From Meconema thalassinum (taxonomy: Eukaryota; Arthropoda; Insecta; Orthoptera; Tettigoniidae), in assembly GCA_946902985.2 (NCBI GenBank), contig OX336398.1, forward strand, positions 235,270,120 through 235,334,119: DNA of 64,000 nucleotides, read 5' to 3'. The first letter of the stretch is position 1. Every line of letters starts with the position of its first letter. Position numbers and translations under genes: made by a program. Under the pieces are notes generated by a model, which did not search any database, was not told the origin of the DNA, and saw nothing but the letters and a program-made list of their open reading frames with translations. Shown here piece after piece: positions 31,725 to 42,204 of the stretch.

Positions 31725-31918
31725 AGTATTTTTAATTTAAGTATAAAAAAGTATTGATTTGGCGAGAAATTTATGTTATACTTCATGTAAACATGGTAAA
31801 TGTGGAACCTGGAATGAGCGCTGTTCCTGTTTACCACAAGCATACCATTACTGTGATATGAGTATCATTAGTCAACAATATTTGTAGCATGTTCAACAAT
31901 CGAATGAATACTGACATT

Positions 31919-32493
31919 CTTCTTTCTCCGTTAGGCTCTTCTGAGGACCATGAACCAATTTCAATGTTTAGTCTATTGTTGTTCTTTCTTCTTCCTCCAG
32001 TGCTCCTTTATCTTTTCGCTGTCTCTCTTCTTTCTCTCTTCCGACCATTTTGAGCCTGTTTTCTTATATTGCCTTCCTTGGAGTCCTTCCATTCCCAATA
32101 ACTTAAAAAAAAAAATTCTCTCTCTAGTGCATCTTCTTCTTTTACATTGTTTTTTTTTTTTCTAAATCTTTCTTTACTTCTTGAAACCAGGCTGTTGTCG
32201 ATTTCTTTTTCCAAAGATATTTAAAAATCAGTTTCGTTAAACTGCTATCATTCATTCTATATAAATCTCCAAAAAATAACAATCGCCTCTTCTTTATTGT
32301 CTCCGTTATGTTTTCAATGTTCCAATATATTTATTCGTTACTTCTTAATTTCCAAAACCCTGTAGTTCTTAATGGACCGAGAATTTCGCGTATAATTTTT
32401 ATTTCTGATACTTCTAATTTATCCAATTTATAATTTAGTGTTAGACATTCACTGGCATATAAGCATTCTGGTTTAATTACTGTTCTATAGTAT
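31919..32493 (-). pseudogene. LINE C-terminal fragment (LINE-I)
   Basis: On the minus strand one reads IKPECLYASECLTLNYKLD, KIIREILGPLRTTGFWKLR, KKRRLLFFGDLYRMNDSSL and WKKKSTTAWFQEVKKDLE, with a few stops and frame changes. This is the region after the RT catalytic core and is related to the end of LINE-A (ALYGSETL, RRRRLSFFGHLQRMND). TGACATT at 31912-31918 and 32494-32500 is the TSD, so it is a 5'-truncated insertion in element H. The frames usually called here are antisense or A-rich shadows. Confidence 0.75.
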
Positions 32494-32536
32494 TGACATT
32501 ATTTATTCCTCTTTTAAGCTGGTTCTTCCCCCTTAA

Positions 32537-32949
32537 GGTTTTTAATCATCAGGACTTATTATACCTCGTCAATGAGGAACAAGGCTAACATGTCGCATTA
32601 TATTCATGCTGTAATGTTTTATTAATTTCCGAGGACTGTTTTAATTTAATTACAACAATATCGACTGTATTGTTTTTAAAAAAATATTCTAAATTAGCAA
32701 TAATAATCCCGCTATTAATAACGATCGCTACCATTAACACGGGGATAATTTCAACAAATCAGCAAAATGTTTGGCCAAAAACATAAATTATGATAGCATT
32801 CTAATTAAGCAAAAACTTTCCTCATTAGCTAGAGTAAGCCAGCTCGTTGTGTGGGCAGAGCTTAACGAGTCATAATGTAATGTGGCTTGCACAAGGGAGC
32901 TTCAATATGGGACATCAAGAGCAAGTACAATGCACCAACAACAAGATTC
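32537..32949. other. Low-copy, TAAT-rich region
   Basis: No repeat or gene seen. Homeodomain-type TAAT cores cluster (TTTAATTTAATTAC, CTATTAATAAC, TCTAATTAAGC, CATTAGCT). The right edge is the flank of the hAT-like element at 32958, where it joins repeat U. Confidence 0.4.
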
Positions 32950-33509
32950 AGTAATGAATAGGGACCGGACATTGTTGGTGCGGTGAAAACGATTAAGGGG
33001 GGATGTAAACGAAAATGCATAGGTGAATTTAAAGGTTCACCGAGTTCACAATATCAGACACAGAATATTGAAACTTTCTACAGTTGTCTAATGGTGTTTG
33101 ATCTATTAAATGATAAGGAACAGCTATCTTGGGTAGCAAAATGGTACCAGTACAGTCACTGCAAAAAGTCTGTTACATCCTCTTACTTAGGTACACTTTA
33201 CTACATTAATATAAAAGATCCTAGCGTGAGGTTTTAACTAGTTTAAATATATGGCTGTATCTTTAACGTTATATAGAATTATCAAAATACCATGAATAGT
33301 TGTATTTTCATGGTCATTTGAATTTTGGATTCCATAAACATCAGTGAAAATATGAATGAAAATGCATTCAAATGTTTAAATAGAAGCATAATTCTACACA
33401 CAGTACATATGTGTGTAATTACTCAATGAACAGTCCTTGAAAATTTCAGTTATGTAGCATTTAGGGCTTCAGAGAAAAGTGTACGTCTATGGTAGAAAAA
33501 TTGAAAAAT

Positions 33510-33834
33510 GAAAATCCACAGCCAGCTTCCAGTCTCCGACCGGGTCAGGAATGGAATGAATGAAGCCCCCATGTAGCGGCGAGGATATGGACTGTGCCGG
33601 CTGCCGAGGCCTGACGCACTCCTCTGGGGCAATGATTAAATGAATGACAGATGAAATGAATTGATAGTGGAGAGTGTTGCTGGAATTACATTTTGACAGG
33701 GAAAACCGGAGTACCTGGAGAAAAACCTGTCTGCCTCCGTTTTGTACAGCACAGATCTCACATGGAGTGACCGGGATTTGAACCACGGCCCCAGTGGTGA
33801 GAGGCCGGCATGCTGCCGCCTAAGCCACGGAGGC
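33510..33834 (-). mobile_element. SINE1, copy b
   Basis: Inverted relative of 2880-3205; head AAGCCTCCGTGGCTTAGGCG at the right end, tail CTGTGGATTTTC at the left. Probable TSD GAAAAATTGA/GAAAATTTGA. Inserted within element L. Confidence 0.9.
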
Positions 33835-34610
33835 TTCGGTGGAAAATTTGATATTGAGAAAACGACATTTGAAACTTGGAAATGTTCTTGTGCTCACATT
33901 TAATTAAATTTGTCTATTGGCAAGCAGCATCAGATGTAAATTATTTTAAAAATACCTCCATTTGAGTAATGAGCTTGAAATGTTTACACCAAGTATAAAA
34001 GAGGCCATACATGCAAAAAAAAAACATATTTCAAAATGTTGATATTTTGACTCCTCATCGGCTACATCCCCCCTTAAATATGCATGCAACTATGCACTAA
34101 AAATGTAGAAAATATGCATTAAACATTCCAAAAATATGCACTTAACTATAAGGCAATCTTATTCACTCACTTTAAACAGAAGCATCACAATACACAATAG
34201 ATAATTGCAAGTTTTTCACTTTTTTTAGGAGACACATTACGTCTATTTTAATCGTTTTCAGTGCATAAATGTCCGGTCTCCAGTCATCAGTTGAATAATC
34301 ACTATTACCTGACACCAACTGTTTTAATAAGTACTTTCTGCTGCTCTTCTCTTAGGCATTTTGAGTTAAGGATATGCAGACTAAGAATAAAGTAACACAT
34401 TGACTGAAGAAACTCCTCACCAAACTAACCCCGGGCCACTGGCTGTCGAGATGGTGAAAGGGATGTCCCATCCATTCCCTTCTTCAAATAGCCAGGGAAC
34501 ATGCTTGGGTAAAATATTAGTTATTAATCTGTTGCTTAGAAAGTTGCTTACAAGGGATGCCCAACAACCAGGCGAAACCTATTTTGTTCAAAATGTTTTA
34601 AATTGTACTT

Positions 34611-35215
34611 AACTAGCAACCCGCTCCGACTTCACCCGGGAACAGTTATGAATGCATTACGTGATAAGCGCTTTTAATTTATATGTCAATTAACTACGAC
34701 CTATATCCGTTTTACGTGTCGGCATGATGGGTTTAAGTCACGGACTGGACTATTAATTATATTATCATGGACATGCATGTGCAACGATTTCTTGTCAGAC
34801 GTAATTTAAGAAAGGCGAGAAGGATGAAACACAAATCCCCCTTCCTTCCAAAAAGACACTTATAGTGGGTGATGTATTGAAGATAGAGATATGCTCTCCC
34901 GGACTTTTTTGTAGAACTATTCATGCTGAACAATTCTTACGCTCATAGTATATAGATATGTTTAAGGGTTTGCCCAGCGTAAGATTAAAAAGCGCACGGA
35001 CGCCAGATATTTTTTTACTTTTTCACATATATCGTTACTGCTTGGCTACCTTCGATCATAATTAAATTATTTTCTACAGAAACTTACCTCGAGATATCCT
35101 TGACAGAATGGTGAAAACCGTATCAAAATCCATCCAGTGGTTCTCAAGATTACCTGTGACATCCACGAATCGGGGACTTCGTTTTCAGGTACTAAGTAGA
35201 GACTTCAACTGTATA
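34611..35215 (+). mobile_element. Dispersed repeat M, copy 3
   Basis: Begins ACTAGCAACCCGCTCCGAC and ends CCAGTGGTTCTCAAGATTAC then TACTAAGTAGAGA. Aligns with 5893-6515 throughout. Nested in element L. Confidence 0.75.
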
Positions 35216-35449
35216 TGCTAAAATATGCTGTTATGTTCAGAATATGCAGATAATCCAATAAACCCTCATAATATTAATTTGCATAAGCGCATATGCATTT
35301 GCAAAATACCCGCTCCCTAGTGATGAACCGGGTTCGAGTCCACAATCGGACGTAAATGTAATAGGATGTTATCAAAATTGAGATGTTTGCCTCAAGGGCT
35401 ACAACTGTGAAGCATGTGTACCACCTTCCAAAAGTGAAGTAAGGGAATA

Positions 35450-36348
35450 ACAAGTAGCTCCGTGACGAACTAAAGAGCCTATTTTTCTTAAAATGTAAGA
35501 TTCATGCCAATGCATAATCTATATATCTGAAATTAAATGTTACATTGGATCTATCAGTGCGCTATAAATCATGTTGGCAACAGTGTCATGTATGTGTTGC
35601 TTAGAATTAATCTGAAATATTATGATCTAATATTGTCCCAATTTTGGATAAAATCCATTTCCTAATATAGAGTTACAAGTATTTAAGAATTGGACACATC
35701 AGCAGGCTTAGAATCATGTTGGCTGTACTGACATGTATCAGTAATTCCAAAATCTATAATGTCAGGTACTACAATATACGTGTGCAAAATTTAGAGCTGT
35801 TGGTATTAGAATTTTAAAAATAAGGAGAGCATTTATTAACATTTGGCAGCCCTGCTGGCTCTCAAGAATACTCATAGTTATATCTGTAATGATACACAAA
35901 GCACATACGAAATTTGGTTGAAATCCAATTGATAGTCAAGAAGCTACATGCATTTAAATGTTGGATCTATCAGCAGGATTATAATCATGTTGGAAACACT
36001 GTCATATATGGGCTCCTGAAAATTAATCTGGCTGGTCATTATCTCTGTGTGTGCCAATTTCGAAACAGCTCGCACGCATTACTTCTGAGATATTCAACAC
36101 AGAACTCAAATTTCATTTGTGTATTTTCCAGCACTGATGTCATTTTCAAATATGGCCGTGAGATATTCACGTTTAGAAATTTAATCGTACTAAATTTGGT
36201 TTTGATAGCTGCAACCGTTTAGGAGTTGACAGAGGGTGACACACACACAGACAGACTGACAGACAGAAGGACAGACAGACACACATTTGCCCTGATTGAT
36301 CTCATAATTCTACTTTTTCGTCATTTTTAATGTGAAAAGTAGGCTAAG
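35450..36348 (+). mobile_element. Element Z, subfamily B, copy 5
   Basis: Start ACAAGTAGCTCCGTGACG then GAGCCTATTTTTC; end GAAAAGTAGGCTAAGAA after an ACAGACAGAC-rich tract. Internal repeats around TCATGTTGG at about 140-bp spacing. The 102-codon frame has no domain. Confidence 0.75.
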
Positions 36349-36879
36349 AAAAGGATATGCAGAGAAAAAAAAATACTATTTATATTTTCAAGGTCGTTAT
36401 ACATCAAAAGAAATATGATGAACGGCATAGCTATTTGACGTGGCGTACCTAATATTCAAATGTACATCAACTGTATAGCCACGAAATTATTAAAAATATA
36501 TTTGAGATATACTCTTCTCTTTTCCGAGTCTGAACTTTTAACGCTAAGTTGATAGCTTAACTTCGGTTATTTTTCCCAAGTTTGGATCGTCGAATTCCGT
36601 GACCGGCTGTAAACTGCTAGCTTGTATCTCGTCTGAAGTCGGGGTCATTGGGGGGTGATATCAATTACCCTGAGGCTAATAGAACTCGCCCCTTTTGTAA
36701 TGGCTTCACTTCTTACACACATCAATATAAAGCGAATATAGCTCTCACTTCTTGCCTGGTCAGGTAGTTACAGTAAATTAGGTTCCTGGAGGTTCTTGTT
36801 GGTGAGCAGGACTGAGATCAATTCTAATAGCACGCACCTCCTTTAACCTCGAAAAAAAAAAATGAAGTCATTTAACTCA
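36349..36879. other. No feature recognised
   Basis: Unique within the window, with a G run (GGGGTCATTGGGGGGTG, 36642). No frame of note. Confidence 0.4.
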
Positions 36880-37632
36880 GATGTGTCTGAAACCCTTCGA
36901 ACGCCGATAGATATAAAATTCTTCGAACTCAGAGAAATATGAAACTGTTTGAACGCAGATGAGGAATGAAACTCCTTGAACGCAGAGAGGAATGAAACTC
37001 TTTAAACGTAGATCGATATGAAACTCTTTGAACGTAGATAGATATGAAACTCTTTGAACGTAGAGAGATATGAAACTCTTTGGACGCAGATAAGTATGAA
37101 ACTCTTTGAACGCCTAGAAGAATGGAATGAACATAGTTAGGTATGAAACTCTCTGAACATTGAGAGGGATGAAATAAACGCAGATAAGTATGAAACTCTT
37201 TGAACACTGAGGGGGATGAAACTCATTGAACGCAGATAAGTATGAGACTCTTTGAACGCAGATAAGTATGAAACTCTTTGAGCGCAGAGAAGAATGGAAT
37301 GAACGCAGTTAAGTAGAAACTCTCTGAACATTGAGAGGGATGAAATAAACGCAGATAAGTATGAAACTCTTTGAACACTGAGGGGAATGAAACTCTTTGA
37401 ACGCAGATAAGTATGAGACTCTTTGAACGCAGATAAGTATGAGACTCTTTGAATGCAGATAAGTACGAAACTCTTTGAATGCAGAGTGGTATTAAATTCT
37501 TTGAAATCAGATAGGTATGAAAATCTTTGAACACAGATATGAAACTCTTTGAACGCAGAGAAGAATGAAATTCGTTGCACGAAGAGAGGAATGAAAAATT
37601 TGCACGCAGATAAGTATGAAACTCTTTGAACA
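36880..37632 (+). repeat. Minisatellite, 26-bp unit, about 29 copies
   Basis: Unit GAAACTCTTTGAACGCAGAT plus AAGTAT, with 21-bp variants (GGAATGAACGCAGTTAAG...). A larger unit of several 26-mers is itself repeated (about 37055-37225 and 37255-37400). Because 26 is not a multiple of three, the overlapping minus-strand frames (36929-37633) are artefacts cycling through all phases. It ends exactly where LINE-E begins. Confidence 0.92.
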
Positions 37633-37635
37633 CTG

Positions 37636-38897
37636 AGAGGAATTTGAAATGTGGTGTTACGGGAGAATTATGAAGATCGGATGGGTAGATAGAGTATTAA
37701 ATGAAGAGGTATTAAGACGAGTGGGAGAGGAGAGATTCTTCTGGCGACTGCTAATGAAGAGAAGAGGACACACACTAAGACATCCAGAAATAGCAAACTT
37801 AGTTATGGAAGGAAGGGTTGAAGACAAGAACTGTAGGGGTAAATCAAGATTAGAATATGTTAAACAGATTGCCTTGGATGTAAGGTGTGTTAGCTATGTA
37901 AAGATGAAACGATTAGCTCAGGACAGGGAGGCATTGAGGGCTACATTAAGGGAGGCTGGGACTGAATTTATGAAAAATGGTAATTATTGATAGAATTGAA
38001 TGAAATTTGGTTGGTGGTGTCCTGGTGGTGTCCTGGTGGTGAAATAAGGCTATGTACCAATTTTCAGGAAAATAGCAACAGAACTTTCTGAGAAATTAAC
38101 ACCTATATTTTTTTAAATCGATAAGCATAAACAATGCTCCAGCTGAACAGTTACTTCAAATATCACATTGAAAACTGGTGTACAGGCACATCATGGTATG
38201 GACAGAATTTTAACAGAGAGAAAGTCTGCATATGTAGTCCATGAATGTGAGGAAAAAATATGTTTTATGTGTTTATGTTTTTCTCAAATTATGCTAAAAA
38301 ATACCCTTTTGAAGGCTACTATCATTTAAAGTATCAACATTATAAAAAAGAATCCTGCTGTTAATATCAAGACAATATAGGTGTTAACAACCCATGACAT
38401 TCTCATGGAATTTGAAACCAAATTGGTTCAGCTGGAACATTTTAAATACCTGAAAATATATATACGAAATAAACACATTTTAGTAAATAAAACATGGTTG
38501 AAGGCTAAACTAATACTTCAATTGCTCCAGACTTGTAGGTAGTCCCTTCCTTCTTACGTAATTTGCATTCCTATAGTAATGTTACCTCGTCAACTTACTA
38601 GATAGCAGCTCTGGAGGCAATTTGAGGATGGACATTGGTGAGAGCGGTATCTGTTGCGTTGAAGCTAGTGGACGGGGCTTTTCCCCAGCATTCAACCGGA
38701 CTTTTAAATATCACGCTAGTACTTTAAAAATGGTGGAACACGAAAAATTCCACCGCCAAATGATCCGCAGGAGTCCGGCGTACAATAACATGCACAAATT
38801 GAAAAACGAATAATTTTTAATTTTTTCATCAAAAACTGGAACATCCAGCGTCCCTTAAACCTGTCAAAAGACTGAATACTCAAGCAACAACAACAGA
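37636..38897 (+). pseudogene. RTE-like LINE 3' end (LINE-E), split by a TTAA element
   Basis: The frame reads FEMWCYGRIMKIGWVDRV, NEEVLRRVGEERFFWRLLM, RHPEIANLVMEGRVEDKN and MKRLAQDREALRAT, then stops matching LINEs at 37946. The expected LINE 3' tail (CTGTCAAAAGACTGAATACT then CAAGCAACAACAAC) resumes at 38860 after the insertion. Six residues usually found between KRR and GHTLRH are deleted. Confidence 0.85.
37950..38854. mobile_element. piggyBac-like non-autonomous element
   Basis: TTAA flanks both ends (37946-37949, 38855-38858). TIRs GGGAGGCTGG and GGGACGCTGG (reverse). Removing it restores a normal LINE 3' end. GGTGGTGTCCT is tandemly repeated near the left end (38013-38040). No transposase. 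Confidence 0.75.
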
Positions 38898-40260
38898 GGT
38901 AATTATAAAAGGAACGATACATTATATTTGTGAGTAAAGGTCATTGTAAAGCAGTTATTCACGCAAGACGTGTGGAGTTATCCAAGAGGCAATGCAATAA
39001 ACCACTTGAGTATTTGAGATCCCGTGTGAACTCGTTCTGAGCACCTACTTTGAAATACGTGCGTCATTTGAGGGTGCTGTCGACTCTATTAATTCTCTTT
39101 GAAGCGCTTGTCGTGCTTCAAATTGCCTCTGCTCCCCCATCTCCCCGCTCTTTAGCAGGTGTGCCAACCCAAGCTCGAGATTAATTGTTAATAATTAACG
39201 GTCCACTGAGCTGATCCAATAAAGTTCAGACTTACTTTTAATAATCTTGAGGGGATATTGGCTCCCGGATTATTTTCAGGTTTGATTATTAAACTGTAAT
39301 AGCACAAGCGCTAAGCCCGCCACCTCCCCCCTCCCAACCTCCCCCTCCCTCACTCCATTAAGAGGTGTGAAATACAGCAAACTTATATTGCCAGTTGAGA
39401 AATTGGGATATGCTAATTTGGGCTCGGATTTTTAGGTGCTAAAAATCGGGAAAATATTTATTTTTTATGTATTAAAAATACCTGAAATATGTGACAAAAA
39501 AGTAAAAATATTTAATTATTATTTAATTTATTAATGTGAATATAAACAATATGCAGTACTCACGAATGCAATACCTCACTGACTGCTGAAGCATTACAAT
39601 ACACAACGAGATACATCTTCAGGGTGTCCATCACAAATGACCGACGATTATCACGAAACACTTCTTCTGAAGGCGCAAAACTGTGGAAATATGTTTCTTG
39701 CCCTCAAGGTGTTGTGTAATTTGAGATCGCTGTTCAGCCTTATTGCTTTCCCACATGGTTTGCAGAACAGAACGCCCCCATCAGAAGTAAAATTATCCTT
39801 AAATTCTGCAACAGACGATAACTTGTAGTTGTTTTTACTTTATGCATCGTAGAACTGTCTTACACTTCATAGAGCCAGAAATGAACTGCATGAGAGTGAC
39901 ACTGGTTCCAGGTAGGACTAGTACGTGGTGCAATGTGTCTATGGATAAGGAAATCCCCGACTTCCACAGTGAGTGGCACGGGGCGACACGTTAAGAATAA
40001 TAGCTACAAGGTGACATACGCTCTGCATGAAGATTAGATAGCTCACAGGTTCATCCCCGTTGAAGTAACACAGAACAATAATGCAATAAACTGAAAGATC
40101 TTGCTCACTAATTAAAAATAAAATGTAAATATTATGTCTTTTTATGAGCTAATAAGTGAAAAGCAGGAATTTATTTAATTATAGAAAAAATGTTTTAAAT
40201 ATGTATTTACCTAAAATTCCGAGCCCTAATAATAATATTCAAGACGTGTTCGTCATGATG
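38898..40260. other. Low-copy region, no gene recognised
   Basis: 38990-39350 is non-repetitive within the window and holds TTAATTGTTAATAATTAACG and other TAAT cores, then a C-rich stretch (39318-39355). The frame at 39637-39828 has no domain. Confidence 0.45.
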
Positions 40261-40261
40261 G

Positions 40262-41560
40262 TAGTGATGATCGTTATTTGAAAAGGTTAACATCTGGGTT
40301 ATCGGCCCCTAATGGTTTGGCCGACAGTGAAATTGTTAATGAAATGAAACTAAATCTAAAACAAACTACATACCTACGAACTAGAAGAGGAACTGGAAAA
40401 CAAAAATAAGAATAAGGGCAACAAAAGTCAGGAGGAGGAAAGGAAATGCCCTCAACCCTCGACAAATGAGAATTAATGGACTTGGAAGAAAGGAGAACCG
40501 GGAAAGGCAGATATGAAAGGAAGATATGAGCGCAACCACCCCAAAGGCAATGGAAAAAGGAGAAAAACCGGACCCAGCTCAGGAAGTCTTCGGGGTCGCC
40601 AACTCCCGAACTCACCAGATGTGAGTCCTTGAGGGCCTTGAGCAGAAGGCAGGAGATAACATGGAAATAAAAATATAATAATAATGATAATTGTTGTTTT
40701 AAGGGGCCTAACATCTAGGTTATCGGCCCAAAAGAAAAAGAAGGCTGACCCCTCGCATAAGGAGGGTATCAGAAAAGATGAGACAAGGGCCAATTGAGGC
40801 GGGAAAGGAAGAGACTCCCTAGGCCTCGTATACCGTAATACCGTCGGGGTCGGAAGAGAACACGAGTTGACCAAGTGAGGTCGACAGGAAAGAAGATGGA
40901 GAGTAGCCCAGCACAAGTAAGTGGAAGCAATGCCGGACTCAGCTGGAGCCCTGAGTTGCCAACCCACGTCTTACTAGATGTGAGCCCCTGAGGGGGAGTG
41001 AAAACGAGAATGTGTTAAAGTAACCTGCGTACAGACGAAGAAAACGACTAAAGATAAATAATACGGAAAATAGGCGACGAGGAAAATAACTGCCCTCAAC
41101 GATCGAAGAATGAGAATGGAGGAACTTAAAAGATGTAGAGCCTTTAAAGGCACATAGAAGAAGGAAAAAGGAAAGGGAACGCCCAAAAGTCAATGGGAAA
41201 AAAAAATAAAAAGCGTCCTAGCTCTGGGAATCCTCGTGGTGGCTGTCAACTCTCAAGCTCACTATCAAGGTGTGACTGCACACATCCTGCTTCCTTTTGG
41301 GCTTTGCGGAGAAAATAAGAGAAGACGTCTGCCCCTCCAAGAATGAGGGTATCAAAATATACGAGGCAACGGCTAATAAAGGTGGTAAAATGAAGGACAC
41401 CCTATGTCTCGTATACCCTTATACCACCGGAGTAGCAAGAGAACAAGAGTTGGAAAAGGGAGGTCCACAGGAGAGATGACAGAGAGAAGCCTGTTACAAT
41501 GCCATACTCAGCTTGAATGCCGTGGTTGCATTCACTAGTTGTGAAACCCTGGAGGGTTAT
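40262..41560 (+). mobile_element. Element W, copy 2, internally duplicated
   Basis: The hairpin head (AACATCTGGGTTATCGGCCCC) at 40289 recurs at 40698 as GGGGCCTAACATCTAGG. Blocks CCCTCAACCCTCGACAAATG, CTCAGGAAGTCTTCGGGGTC, CCCTAGGCCTCGTATACCG and GAGTTGACCAAGTGAGG repeat two or three times with divergence. It is contiguous across the point where Z interrupts copy 1. Minus-strand frames here are incidental. Confidence 0.75.
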
Positions 41561-42204
41561 GACCAAGTTGTGTTGTTCTAAGGACTGTGTAGATTACATC
41601 CGAGGATCAAACCTTATCCTATATGTAGTCTTATACGCTACGATTATATTATTATTTTACATTTGAATTGAGCCTCTATGGACTGCATAATAACAACTAA
41701 TTTCATTTGTGTCTACATCTAGTCTTGATCCTATCCTCCCAGTATTTCTAGAGTCCATCGATCAGTGCCTTCTTCCGTGCTTCTGGTAGAGTTCTTCTCC
41801 GTCTCCTGGGCTCAAATTTCGCTTAGAAATGTTGATAGTTTTATAATAATTATAATATTGTATGGCCTAGGGAGCCTGGTGCAATCTTTCTTAATTAACG
41901 CCCAGAGGGCAGCTTGCATGTGGAATTTTATCACTCCTCGGAGCGCTATGAAGGTCTAGGAGGTTAGATATCTAAGCTCCTGGACACTATAGCGCTTTCT
42001 AGCAGAGAAAGGAGGAACTTTGTGTTGGTGGAAAATCCCGAGATTAATTTTGCCATTATGAACACGGACTACTGAATTCAAAATGGGTTCTTTAACATGC
42101 CAACAACGTATGAAATGCCTACCGTAATTTTTGTCGCTTTTCAAAAGTCACATACCACGGCCAGGAGCGAACCTGCATGCTTGGGGTAGGTAGTCCGATA
42201 CGAT

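Larger units (their letters stand above)
31503..31830. mobile_element. Fold-back element G with 13-bp target duplication
   Basis: TSD TTACCACAAGCAT at 31490-31502 and 31831-31843. Arms of about 108 bp (31500-31607; 31680-31787) are near-perfect inverted copies, each with a hammerhead-like motif pointing outward. A 43-bp extension (TAAACATGGTAAATGTGGAA and on) follows the right arm, making the ends asymmetric. Confidence 0.85.
30093..32532. mobile_element. Composite element H with TTAA target site
   Basis: Inverted ends GGGGGAGAACCTGCTTAAG and GGGGGAAGAACCAGCTTAA are flanked by TTAA (30089-30092, 32533-32536), the piggyBac-type target. Arms of about 200 bp (30093-30300; 31400-32532 after removing insertions) share ATTCATTCGATTGTTGTTGA and GATACTCATATCACAGTAA. 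The right arm is broken by fold-back G and a LINE fragment; the centre holds a mariner-type relic and a MITE. No piggyBac transposase seen. Confidence 0.7.
32958..35318. mobile_element. hAT-like element L, 2.4 kb, carrying SINE1 and M
   Basis: 8-bp near-identical TSD AGTAATGA/AGTGATGA (32950-32957, 35319-35326). Ends ATAGGGACCGG and (reverse) AGGGAGCGGG form short TIRs. Repeat U at about 20870 is contiguous across this site. The left end recurs inverted at 34246-34281 (GACCGGACAT, GTGAAAACGATTAA). Many AATATGCAT motifs lie near the right end. The 84-codon frame at 32983 has no recognised domain. Confidence 0.65.

Noticed and set aside
36929..37633. Overlapping minus-strand frames up to 147 codons with repeated FKEFHTYLRS
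   Set aside because: They are frames across a 26-bp minisatellite; the unit is not a multiple of three, so the same peptide repeats arise in several phases by arithmetic.
40274..41193. Minus-strand frames of 84-164 codons
   Set aside because: They lie antisense in element W, a non-coding repeat also found at 8187-10752.
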